Origin: Gnetum montanum
Taxonomy: Eukaryota > Streptophyta > Gnetopsida > Gnetales > Gnetaceae
Assembly: GCA_015680685.1 (NCBI GenBank)
Contig: MNCI01003683.1
Span: 718,930 to 782,929, forward strand
DNA: 64,000 nucleotides
Direction: 5' to 3'
A model generated the notes under the pieces. The model searched no databases, was not told where the DNA came from, and worked only from the letters and a program-made list of their open reading frames with translations. The position numbers and the translations under genes were made by a program. Below, one piece after another: positions 22,291 to 32,045 of this stretch (position 1 is the stretch's first letter; each line of letters begins with the position of its first letter).

Positions 22291-23529
22291 ACGCCAACAT
22301 TAAGGGTTACCTTCAACACGGTGAACCCCCACACGGCTTGACATCCACTCAAAAGGATGCAATCTAAAAGCAAGCCCAACAGTATTTCCTCATAGGAGAT
22401 AACACCTTATGCAAACGCTCCTTTGATGGGATATTGTTAACTTGCGTTGGTGGGGAAGAACCATAGAAAATTGTTAACGAAGTCCATGAGGGACTATGTG
22501 GACGACACATAGCCCCTAGGGCTATGGCAGCACAAATTAGATGCCTAGGGTACTACTGGCCTTGCATCGAATGAGATTTCCTTGCCAAAGTTAGGATGTG
22601 TGATGTATGTCAACGCCATGCAAATCTCATACACGTATCACCTACTAAGTTACATCCTGCACAAATTACGTGGCCATTCCAACAATGGGGACTAGACATC
22701 ATAGGGCCCATCACACCTAAGTCTTCCGCAAGACATAGCTTCATAATCACCGCAACCGAATACTTCACACAGTGGGTGAAGGCTATTCCCCTAAGAAAGA
22801 ATACCTCTCAATAGGTTTGCTACTTTATCTTAGATAACATAGTAACAAGGTTTGGTCTTCCCATGACTATTGTGATAGATAACGGGACACAATTTAGTAG
22901 CACGGAAACCAAAACCTTTTGCAATAATCTTTGGCATCAAGCAATCCTTTTCATCGTCATACTACCCACAGGCAAACAGTCAGGCAGAAGAAACAAACAA
23001 GGCTATCATTAACCTGCTAAAAAAGATGCTTAGCAGTAGCAAAAGGTGATGACATGAGCAAATCCTCTACATGTTGTGGGCTTACCGCATGACATGCAGA
23101 ACAGCAATAGGTAAGACTCCTTACAGTCTTGTTTATGGATCTAAAGCAGTGTTACCTCTTGAACTGTAGGTTCCATCACTCTGGATGATCCTCTCAAATT
23201 TTGTAGACGAGGCTTAAAATAACAAGTCAAGAATCATCGATCTTGACTCCGTGGAGGAAGAGCGTGCCCGAATAGTTAACTGCATTGAATGGTACCAGGA
23301 CAAGCAACGACAAAAGCACCACTATAATTTGCATCAATGGCCAATCAAGAAGGGGTACTTAGTTCTCAAAGCCGTTTGCGAGCATGTAAACAAATTCTTA
23401 GCCAACTAGGAAGGTCCTTTCATCATCATGAAAGATTATGAGAACAGGGCCTTCAACTTAGCTGATATGGATGGCAACAAGTTTGCAAATCCTATCAACC
23501 ACTTATATCATAAGCCATACTACGTCTAA
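22291..23529 (+). pseudogene. Integrase of element B
   Basis: The zinc-binding N-terminal part is readable at about 22,480-22,625 (GLCGRHIAPRAM, YYWP, then CDVCQRH). The catalytic core starts at 22,670 with WGLDIIGPI (first Asp), has VIDNGTQFSS near 22,870 (second Asp) and a SQAEETNKA segment near 22,977 holding the third acidic residue. The C-terminal part (VEEERARIVN, YQDKQRQKH, KKGYLVLKAV, GPFIIMKDY) ends with a stop at 23,529. Frameshifts and stops separate these blocks. It would have inserted the cDNA. Confidence 0.82.
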
Positions 23530-23570
23530 TGCAAAGGACTACATCAAGTATAGAGCAAGGTAAGACAATT

Positions 23571-24010
23571 GTCCGCTATGACGTAAAACTGGCAAAATAT
23601 GTCCACTACGATGTAAAACTAGAAAAATACGTCCACTACGACGTAAAACTGGAAAAATTCGTCTGCTACAATGTAAAACTAGCAAAATACGTCTGCTACA
23701 ATGTAAAACTGGCAAAATACATCCGTTATGATGTAATACTGGCAAAATATGTCCACTACAACTTAAAACTGAAAAAATACATCCGCTATGACTATAAATT
23801 GGCACAGCAAGTCTGCTCTGACTATAAACTAGCATAGCATGTCCTTAGGCTATGACATAAAACTGACACAGCATGTCCTTAGGCTACGACATAAAACTGG
23901 CACCCACAACATGGTCCTCTATGACCTTAAACTAGTCATCCACCATCTGCTATGATGTTAAACTAGCACAGCAGTCTGCTATGACCACCAAGACCCTAAA
24001 CTAGGTTTGC
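23571..24010. repeat. Minisatellite, 30-bp unit, after B's pol
   Basis: About nine regular 30-bp copies (23,571-23,840) of a unit like 'gtccgctatgacgtaaaact' plus 'ggcaaaatat' are followed by about five looser copies to about 24,005. Because 30 is divisible by 3, the array stays open on both strands and simulates ORFs of about 100 codons with a 10-residue repeat; these are not genes. Tandem repeats in the 3' untranslated region are known from Ogre/Tat elements and can seed satellites. The core 'taaaactagca' is shared with the arrays on both sides of the antisense gene. Confidence 0.9.
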
Positions 24011-25407
24011 AGTGCAATGCCTAGCTCACATTCACAACCCTACAAACAAGCGAGCATGTACAATTTCAAGTTTCTAGATAACATGGGGTGGGATACTGCA
24101 ATTCTATAATGTAGTTCACAACGCTAAGGAAACACTCTCTAGAACACATGTAGCATCACTACCCTTGGCATCTTGCTGACCTTCTAGAGATATCATTTAA
24201 CATCTTGCTGACTTTCCAGAGCTACCGCTACCATCATCACTCATCCTAGTAGTAGCTCTTGCCATCAACACCTACTGCTGGAGTTCCAGCACTATTGTGG
24301 CCCAGCCACAAAGTTGCTACCCTCCTACCCTCGCCACCATCTGAGCCCAAAAGATGTTCAACTATTAGGCTTCTCACCTTATAGCTAAACTGCATGATGT
24401 TTGCCTTGGGAGAGGAATCCTGAGCACTAGCATCACCATCGCTCCTAACCTCTTCAATGCCAACTTTTCCAACTTGCCACTACCAGAACCACTGTTGGCC
24501 TTCCTGCTTTGGACATTGCACGCCTCAGCAAAAATACTCACTACTCCAGCAATGTCCAAAGCAAGTAGAACTTTGCCCTCACTCCACCTAATGGTTGTTT
24601 CTTTCGATTTTCTCTCTATTTTGTTTGCAAGATACAGGCCAATATGGTGTTGTTCAGAGATATGTTTCACCACAGGAGCCAAGACACTATATTGTCTTGA
24701 AGTGACCGCTTCGACTAGCTTGACTACTTGGGAGTGCACACCCTACCCCCCCCTTCCCCCTCTCAACCCACTCGACCTCGTTCCTTATACTTGCAGTTTT
24801 GCACATCTTCTTTACAAGCTTTCCCGATGCATATAAATCCCTCCCACATGCCCAACCACCAAGTCCATGATGAGCGTAACACAACTCTCCTCATGGAAAC
24901 CATCTATAAGTAGGTCAAAGCCCCACATGGATGTAACACAAATCATCTTGGGGAGGAAACACCTATCCTAAAACAACAAGTTGTTTCCAAGTGAATGTGG
25001 CTGAACAGTAGAAGAAAAGCACGAAAATGCAAAAGAGCAAAAAAGCTCAAAAAAAAGGAAAGAGACAAGTGCCCAAAACAAATGGCATCGCAACTATTTC
25101 AAAATAACCATCTCTAAGCACTCCAATGAGAGGTCAAAAGCTAGCAAAAGAAAGATGCCCATGCACGCCGACTCCCTCGCAAGAATTTCAACAAGGGATC
25201 ATGCTATGTGACATCTTTTCCTTCCCCAAAGTTGTTCCCTCTGCAAATCCATCCTTTTCCCCCTTTCCTTACATAATTAGCCCAATTCTCCCAAGTATAG
25301 CATAATGCGACGTCTGAGCAACCGTTGAAGAGTGATGTTAGCATCCTGTTCTTAATGGTATTTCGTATTCTTTGTTGACATCTCTCGGGCAGACCCTCCA
25401 GACATCA
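24011..25407. other. 3' untranslated region of element B
   Basis: No member of the pol gene lies here. The most GC-rich part (24,290-24,900) has an open frame of 121 codons on the minus strand (24,739-24,374) with a fairly normal composition (for example KHISEQHHIGLYLANKIERK). It overlaps a plus-strand ORF of 120 codons that looks low-complexity. Neither is recognised. The minus-strand one could be a remnant of another accessory frame, but the evidence is weak. Confidence 0.5.
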
Positions 25408-25422
25408 ACAAAGAGGGGTCAT
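25408..25422 (+). other. Polypurine tract of element B
   Basis: ACAAAGAGGGGTCAT directly precedes the 3' LTR start TGAAACACC. Its position and purine run fit the primer for plus-strand DNA synthesis. Confidence 0.75.
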
Positions 25423-26062
25423 TGAAACACCATAAAATTTTAGGACCTTGATGCTTTAACAGAGTCTTGAAATTTGAGTAAGGATTTCCACAAGTGCAGC
25501 GTTACGACAGATCATCTAGACAATGTAGGCACTGAAGGTCGGTCATACAGTCTGGCAAGTTTTCTATCACCCTGGCTAACAGGCCTGCTGAACTCTCCAG
25601 CCATCCCAACTTGGTACTTGACCTAGCTCACGGTCTACCAAGAGACCATGCTAGGAGCTACCAAAAGTGTTCAAGATTAGTTAAAAAATTTGGCAAGTTT
25701 TCTAACTGAAGAAACCTGCTATGCTGCACAACATAGTAGGCCTCAAGAAGATTGAATAGCTACCGAAGATGCAGATTAACAATGACTCAGCCCTCCAGAG
25801 AATCTACCCCACTTCATCCTTAATGCATGAGCAAAGTGACATAGCAAAAATCTTGTAAATTTCATCGAAGGTCCTCTTCACTTAAGTGCTATGTCGTGCT
25901 ATGCTACACAGTGTAGCACAGCGGAGCAAGCATACACTCCTGCAATACTCCCACTCAAATGACTCTAATGGAGTAGGCACATTTTCCCAAGTTTCAACCA
26001 ATGAACAAGTTTGCTCCCTTCACATGCCAATACATAAATGACGTCCCATGACAAAACATTTG

Positions 26063-27725
26063 TGTTGGCGACCATTTGGGACGCGACCACCAACGAGTGT
26101 CCTCGAATAGGGTTTAGGTGCTTGCTAGTCTCTAGCAACACCAAGGCCCAGATACCTCCAAGTAAACTCAGTAGTTAATGTGAGTATGTGTGTGTGCTGT
26201 TGCAGTGTACGATTATGAAAAATGAAATGATTGCATTGTGTGTAAACTACAAATGACTTATCAATAAGAGATTCAGCCAACTTTGCCAAGTACTGTGAGT
26301 TGTTGAGAGTTCCTAGTTTGTTTAATTATCTAGTCTATGTGGTCCTTATAATACCTACTTGTAACAAATAAAATTTTGCAAAAACATTTGAGCACAACTT
26401 TGCGAATCTACTTCTAATTTTCCCCAGAGAAAGAGATAGTTCCACAAGAAAATTAGAAATAGAGCGACATTCAATGGAAATTAGAGATAAGAGAAAAAGA
26501 AAGCAGATTTGTGTAAAGATCTCAAATATTTAAACAAGGTAAAATGATATGAGTAAATACTTCGCAATAAAGCTATCCCAAATTCAATAACTATGAATTG
26601 TTCAAACTTCCAAGGCTCAAATAAGAAATTTCTTCAAGACAATCCTACTACGTTACCAAAAAATTGTTGCGTAAACTATCANATTGCACAATAATAAAAT
26701 TTACTACTAAAATGCTCTTAAGGCTTTTAAACATAAGCGCTTCTATGGCAAAATTTTAATAGAAATTTCTATCGTGCAACAAGAACAATAAGAGCAATCT
26801 AAAAATCCCAAAATTACTTGCCAAGGATAATACTATCTAAACCACTAGCTAAACAATTTAGACAAAATAAAAAAAATAAGCATAACTCATAAGACTATGA
26901 CAAAGAGGTTGAAATCTTTTCTTTAGCAAGTCATCTTACAAGCAATCCTTCACAATGTCTTCTTTACAAATGCTCTTCCAAGAGCCAAAGTGTGTCTCCA
27001 AGTGAGAGCTCCTGAGTGTTATCCCAAGTGTATGATTCCAAGTGTGTGATCAAAAAATGAGACCCTTTTCTTCTAACCCCTAAAGCCTTTTTATAAGTTT
27101 CAAAAGGTAGTTAGATTCTAAAATATCTTAGCTAACTTCTCTCCCAAGTAAGGAAGTTATTTACTTGCCCAATAAGTTCGGTGATCTTACTTGCCCAACA
27201 AGTTAGGTAAGTTACAAAACTTTTGGGTGGTTATAACCACCATAGAGAAAGAAAGCTGCAATTGACAAGTGTCCCATTTAGTTGCCAAGTGGCCCTTCCG
27301 TCGCCAAGTGATCACCATGGAGATAAACAAGTTATAATTGACAAGTGGTCTTTGTATAAAAGCTATGGTGACCAAGTGTCTTCATGGTAATCAAAATAAA
27401 AATTAGCTACAAATATCATAGTTGTAACTATCATAGGAAGTTACAACTTCCATAGGAATAAAAGGGATAATAGCCAAATGTCCTTTTATATAGGATGTTA
27501 CACAAATATCCCATAACTTTCTTTTCCTTTTTAAATCATAAAATATTTTATTTAAATCATAGTAATAGAGATAGTAACCATGGAGTTGTTGCATACATAG
27601 ATGGGTTAATATATAAATATATATGTACATGTGTAATATTTGTCCATCTATCTTATGCTTGGGACCCATGGTTTACTTCCTACCTGCCATCAGCCTCTAT
27701 TTGTCCAAATCATTTATGAGTTGAA
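26063..27725. other. Left half of X, no gene
   Basis: AT-rich sequence without a coding signal. From 26,940 to about 27,380 the word 'ccaagtg' or 'caagtgt' recurs many times (for example 'tccaagtgtgtgat', 'gccaagtggccc'). The minus-strand TATA candidate is at 27,087-27,096. Confidence 0.5.
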
Positions 27726-27785
27726 GGATTTGAACCTGCAAAATGCATTAAAATGAAACGCTATACCATGGCAGTTATATCCAAT
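27718..27785 (-). other. tRNA-like/SINE-like remnant in X
   Basis: On the minus strand TGGTATAGCG (27,768-27,759) fits an RNA polymerase III A box and GGTTCAAATCC (27,736-27,726) fits a B box. The flanks can partly pair as an acceptor stem. The spacing of 22 bases between boxes is short for a tRNA and no good anticodon arm forms, so this is at best a decayed tRNA-derived sequence. Confidence 0.3.
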
Positions 27786-27903
27786 AACAATTTCGACATA
27801 AATGGTGGGACCTCCACATATTGATTCAAAAATTTTACTAAAATAATTCCTACTCAAAACACAGTGAATCCTAGCTTAGATTTTTCTGTTTTTGCTGTAG
27901 TCC

Positions 27904-28502
27904 ATGGACAGACGTTCAAGAAGAAGGGATTCAATCCTCGAACTAGTTCTTCCACCAAAGGCATTGAAAACCAGAAACCCTAAAGACCGGTGCATTTGTC
28001 AGGTCCACCGCGGCTGCGCATTTCAGCCGATGTACATGGACAATGCCGTACTGATGCCGCTACCTCCCTCTCCGCCGATGCCTTTGATCATGGCCAGCAA
28101 AATGCCGCTGAAAATCATAGACCTTCCAATGGCGTGCATGCCCTAGCACATCTACAAAAAGCATCCGGTGGCGGCTCGCCACGAGGAGACAAATATTATG
28201 CATCTTTTATGAGATGGAAGATGCTTCCGCCTACTATGCCCATGCCATGTCGAAAGCACCACCGATGTCATCCATGGTGCAGTCTGGACATGGCTATCGA
28301 GAAGTTTCTGGCATCCCCATGGCAGCTCTACTCTGCACCGGAACTGAGTGAACTACAATTTCTCACTGTAGCCTCCTCTACGTTTGTGATTTCACTTCCT
28401 TTCCTTTCTATGCCCATGTTGGGTTTGGTTTTGCATGGAAGAAGATGGTTGTTCACAAAAATTTTGTTGGCAGATTCACCCAGTTTTTTTTATGGATTTT
28501 AG
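27904..28502 (+). other. Unidentified GC-richer segment of X with overlapping ORFs
   Basis: The interval is visibly richer in GC than its surroundings. It has plus-strand ORFs of 80 codons (27,904-28,146, Arg/Pro/Met-rich) and 170 codons (27,990-28,502). Neither matches a family I recognise and no matching minus-strand exon of xanthine dehydrogenase was found here. The composition shift suggests captured, perhaps genic, DNA rather than LTR sequence, like its neighbour. Confidence 0.35.
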
Positions 28503-28644
28503 CAATGAAGGGTTATTGTATTAATTTACATCCAATTGCTTTTGTTGTAATTTTCTAGATTCCACCTATTCGGAGATCTTTGAACTTCGCATGGCCAAAC
28601 ACACATATGGTTCTACCGGTTGTTCCTGTTTCAGTGGTTTCTAT

Positions 28645-29273
28645 CTCACCATTCATATTTTTTAACTTCCTGTTGTGCAAAATCCACATTGAGATCCATG
28701 AGATTTAGCCAATAGTTCCTTGATAGGATGAAGCTTTTGTTGATTTCCTACACCCTCCACAGTAATTACATGCATTCCCTCTACAGAGTACAATAGAGCC
28801 AAACTCGATGAATTGATTTTTGTTTCTCTATATCATAATGAGGCATAAGAACAGTGCATGCTCCACAGCCAATTTTTGTACCAGTGAGTCCTAAACTTGA
28901 AACTTTGCTGAGAAATGAGCAATTGAAAGACCCACTCCTGTTCCATCATGCCAATTCTCATAGACCTTTTTAGACACCTGAAGATAGAATTTGAAAAGGA
29001 AACTCAACGTCAATGATTTCTTGAACTCAACCATGCCACCAAGAGCATCATTTTTTATCAAAACCTCTTGTTGCAGCCTTGAAAGCATTCTCAAAAGTAT
29101 CAAATGTCCATGGCTTCCCAATAAGAAACTCTCATGCCTTGTTGCAGCTAAAGTAACCAGGGTTACCCCACCATAAGCTAGAGAAATATCTACAATTGAC
29201 ACACCATTTGCTTTTGACACTAGATAAACCCTCATGCCAGCATTCACAATTGCAATGTCATCATCCCTTGATT
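28645..29273 (-). pseudogene. XDH: Captured xanthine dehydrogenase fragments, order swapped
   Basis: Two parts of plant xanthine dehydrogenase, the molybdenum-FAD enzyme that oxidises hypoxanthine and xanthine to urate, lie on the minus strand. The part at 29,273-28,893 reads RDDDIAIVNAGMRV, YGGV, then DALGGMVEFKKSLTLSFLFK, as in the FAD domain. It then jumps to GTGVG and HFSAKFQV, the start of the molybdenum domain, skipping part of the protein. The part at 28,886-28,645 reads LTGTKIGCGACTV, then after a frameshift YSVEGMHVITVEG and SHGSQCGFCT, as in the N-terminal 2Fe-2S domains. In the real gene the 2Fe-2S part comes first, so the order is reversed. A deletion after IGCG removes one cluster cysteine. 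YSVEGMHVI favours xanthine dehydrogenase over aldehyde oxidase. It is not functional. Confidence 0.82.
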
Positions 29274-31017
29274 TTCAAAACATTCAATTCAGCAACATGG
29301 GTAGCTACAATAAGAACATTGTACTGCATCCTCTTGAATTTCATTTCTGTTCCAACTTCATGGTTAGTTAACTATTTCAGAATTCTTCATGAGAAAGAGC
29401 ATAATCCTCCTTAAATAGCTTCAATTCATTAGGATTTTGTACCTCACCATTTGCAAATAAGTCCACCTGTTCCATGAAATGGCAAAAATGTGCCAACAGT
29501 TTGCAAGATTAAGTCAAAATCCAAGCCAAGCTGGGTGTTATGTTGTGTTATGCTACATAGCGTAGCACAGTGTAGCAAGAACAAAACCAATGAAGGCCCT
29601 CTACCAAGTGGTTTTAGCAAGAACATTGCACTTGGCCACATTTCAGCCTCCAAGACTAGTTGTCCCACTTCACCCTCAAGTTCCAAGCATGGTTTCTTGA
29701 CAAAGCATTGTAAAACCAAGTGAGGATGCATGTCATATTGGCTGCTACGTTGCACTATGCTACATAGCATAGCATAGCATAGCAAGGATGCAAAACACCA
29801 AAGTGTTCCAAAGATGAACTCAGCAAGTCTCAAGACCTTTCGGCATGAAAGATAGGGTTGCAGTTGCTTGCCTAGCTAGGCCTTAGACAAGTATTTTCAG
29901 CTTATAGGCAAGATTTTGTTTAAGACCGACGGCTATGCTACACAGTGTAGCGCATGGGTATTTACGCTACATATGCTAGAGAGCGTAAATAGTGTAACAC
30001 TCACGTAGCAACCTCAAGACATCTTCGATTAGCTATAGAACTTGTTAGCAATGGTTATTCTTGTCCCGGTACCTCTCCAATAGGTGAAATCAGTAAGTTT
30101 GCCTTGTTCTACACCCCCTAATCATCCCTAAAGTTGTCCCTATGCTTGACCCTACTCACAAGAGTAGGGAAGACGTAGTCCTAGAGCATAGGCTTCACTT
30201 TGCATTTACTGATTGGTAGTTTTCTTTACAAAAAATATAGCAGCTCACTAGACTTTAGCACATGTAGCACAAATGGTATGCTCACAACACAGCAATATGG
30301 CATAGTCACGTTCGCACTTTGTCGGACCCAGGACACATGGCACCCAAACCATGTTTCTCTTCCACATCTAACTCTATAAATACCCCAACGAACAACATTC
30401 AAAGGGTTTTCTTTTGGGAGCATTCTAGCAAGGTTTCCTTTTGGCATTATTGGCTTAGAGCATTCAATCAGCTTTTGGCATTGTTGGCTTTTGGAAATTA
30501 CTTCTCTGGAAGTTGGCTTCTTGGTTGAGATCTTGGCATTTTGGTGCTCTGGTGATCAGCTCTGGCAAGGAGATTGGCAAGCAAAGGGTCCCTATTAGCA
30601 AGCTATTGATAGCAATTTGAGAAACAGTGATCATACTGCTTCATTACAAGCTGTGCTGGTTCCCACTTCCATTTGTTGTACACCTCCTTCATTTCAGCAA
30701 AGATTAGATCCCCAATCTTGGGGCAGTACACTTCCTTACCTAAACTTGTTTCATTTTGTTTTATTATTTTTATGATTTCCATTATTTTCAATCAAATTCA
30801 TGTTCATCGCTTATCCCTCAACATGCATATAACAGCCTTAAAACTAACATTTACAAAAGGTTATTGTACATCGCTTAAGTCCTTATCTGATCAACTAGAC
30901 CGTTCAAGGCACCCTACATCCATTTACATTTAGCATGGCCCTCGCACGGATCCAGGGTTAGGCTATACGCTCGGTGACCTCTCGGTGTTCTAGCCACTGA
31001 CATTTTCGGTCACTACA

Positions 31018-31022
31018 GTACT
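31018..31022. repeat. Target-site duplication of element B, right copy
   Basis: GTACT, identical to 8,466-8,470, directly after the LTR end CACTACA. The sequence that follows continues element C's gag start. Confidence 0.92.
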
Positions 31023-31210
31023 CTATCAAACTTGGGTGGAGAATCACTCCTGTGAGAAGAAGACATATATATTGTGTTAGGAAATAAAAATGCAGTGTCC
31101 TTTTTAAAATTATTGTAGTAATCTTAACATATGATATGATTCTAATGTTCATTCCAATGATTTTGAATAATTTTTCATAAGTCCTAGATAGCACAAGTAA
31201 CAAACAAAAA
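31018..31210 (-). pseudogene. gag: Start of element C's gag and its leader
   Basis: On the minus strand ATG at 31,066-31,064 begins a Met-Ser-Ser-Ser N-terminus, shared with F (56,676), E (about 46,893) and G (49,783). The frame runs to 31,018 and continues at 8,470 on the other side of B. Upstream to 31,210 is the untranslated leader. Confidence 0.7.
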
Positions 31211-31230
31211 GTCCCCAACAATGGTGCCAA
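31211..31230 (-). other. Primer-binding site of element C
   Basis: The minus strand reads TTGGCACCATTGTTGGGGAC directly after the LTR end CTCATCA. It resembles the Athila-type site TGGCGCCGTTGCCGGGGA. The same site recurs, with changes, in G (49,645-49,664), F (56,802-56,821) and D (42,626 onward). Confidence 0.82.
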
Positions 31231-32045
31231 TGATGAGCAATGAGCTATCCCTACGCCCAACCATACGAATCATAAGCATTCACGCACGATCCAATTGAAT
31301 TCTGTAAACCTTAAGTTCTTAAGTACACTAGTTCCAGGACGTGAACTCTAACCATGGCAATCATTGTCTTCTCAACTATACTTGTGGAGCCTAATTGTAT
31401 GGTTATGTATAATTGAGGCACATGATCTTTATTATTATTTAATATTTTATTTGTCTATGATTACGAATAGGTTTAAATGTAATTTATAATCAATTTAACT
31501 TAATCTAATTGCTAATCAATAACTAACTATTCCAACATAAGTATCTGATCCCACTTTCCATGCACATCTTGAACACGTATAACGTTGTTGTGTTACCAAA
31601 TGTTAAGTGTTGTTGGGTTACCAAGAGTTATATACATGCTTGAAGTGGTTGTACCTATGTTCTTAGTTAATTAACTATTATTAAATCTAATTAGCTTACT
31701 TTAGCTTAATTACTTAGAAGTAGTAAATGAAATTTCATGAAACATTAAATGCATAAATAAAGTATTTAAGCTAGCCAAGGTGCTACAAGGTTTGATTAGA
31801 AAACTTATTTTTATTTCTGAACACACTGTCGTGCTCAAGTACAATAGTGCTCAAACAAAGATCTGTACACTCAATGACTCCTTCTACCGACACTTTGAAA
31901 AATATTCTAACTTTGGAGAAAATAAACTACAACAACTTCACTATGCTATGACAAAAACTCCCTCCAAATCATGTGCCCAAGCACTATATTTAACCCAAAC
32001 TAAAGAAAACATATTACTTAATGTAAAAAAACAACTATATGTATA
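31231..32045 (-). repeat. 5' LTR of element C
   Basis: On the plus strand it starts TGATGAGC at 31,231 beside the primer site and runs through the family's 'ttaccaa' motifs at about 31,590-31,630. The far end (its TG start on the minus strand) is not clear: by length compared with F (about 800 bp) it should lie near 32,045, where the sequence changes to unrelated AT-rich DNA. Confidence 0.65.

Larger units (their letters stand above)
26058..29503 (-). mobile_element. Insertion X: LTR-like unit with TGTTGGC/GCCAACA ends
   Basis: X (26,063-29,498, 3,436 bp) begins TGTTGGC and ends GCCAACA. It is flanked by ATTTG (26,058-26,062) and GTTTG (29,499-29,503), a 5-bp target duplication with one change. 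TG...CA ends and a 5-bp duplication are those of an LTR retrotransposon, but no second LTR copy was found inside, so it may be a very long solo LTR. A TATA-like box on the minus strand (about 27,096-27,087) suggests minus orientation, with a U3 of about 2.4 kb that contains the xanthine dehydrogenase pieces. An undetermined base (N) lies at 26,682. Confidence 0.65.
8471..31017 (+). mobile_element. Element B: Tat/Ogre-like Ty3/gypsy retrotransposon carrying an antisense gene
   Basis: B has two LTRs (8,471-10,561 and 25,423-31,017) that share start (TGAAACACC), TATA region and end (CTACA). It has a perfect GTACT target duplication, a primer-binding-site candidate, gag, protease, RT, RNase H, a second RNase H, integrase, a minisatellite and a polypurine tract. 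A second, archaeal-type RNase H after the first is a hallmark of the Tat lineage, and the long internal part (14.9 kb) and distant protease and RT recall Ogre. The 3' LTR contains insertion X; without it B is about 19.1 kb. All genes carry stops. Between protease and RT lies a spliced-looking gene on the opposite strand. Confidence 0.9.
25423..31017 (+). repeat. 3' LTR of element B, split by insertion X
   Basis: The left part (25,423-26,062) matches 8,471 to about 9,108, and the right part (29,499-31,017) matches about 9,106-10,561. The 3' LTR without X is about 2.15 kb, close to the 2.09 kb of the 5' copy. It ends CACTACA and is followed by the target duplication GTACT. Differences between the copies are mostly substitutions, with a shortened hairpin at about 29,930-29,960 where the 5' LTR has the 12-bp inverted repeat. 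The pair therefore diverged for a long time after insertion. Confidence 0.9.
888..32045 (-). mobile_element. Element C: minus-strand Athila-type Ty3/gypsy element, split by B
   Basis: C reads on the minus strand. From right to left it has a 5' LTR (31,231 to about 32,045), a primer-binding site, the start of gag (31,018-31,066), then element B, then the rest of gag, protease, RT, the end of integrase, a non-coding 3' region, and a 3' LTR (to 1,658) cut by element A. Its continuity across B is shown by B's perfect target duplication (GTACT) and by the matching order in element F, where the equivalent gag start reads without interruption. RT wording (FLDGYSGYNQIQIA, FMDD) is typical of the Athila lineage. 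Its two LTRs look more diverged from each other than B's pair, so C is probably one of the oldest layers. The outer right edge is not sharp. Confidence 0.8.

Noticed and set aside
23529-23837. ORFs of about 100 codons on both strands with a 10-residue repeat
   Set aside because: They follow from the 30-bp period of the minisatellite, which keeps every frame without a stop open; no start context or known repeat protein fits.
27718-27785. Functional tRNA gene on the minus strand
   Set aside because: A and B boxes are present but the distance is short, the anticodon arm does not form properly and the acceptor stem is imperfect.
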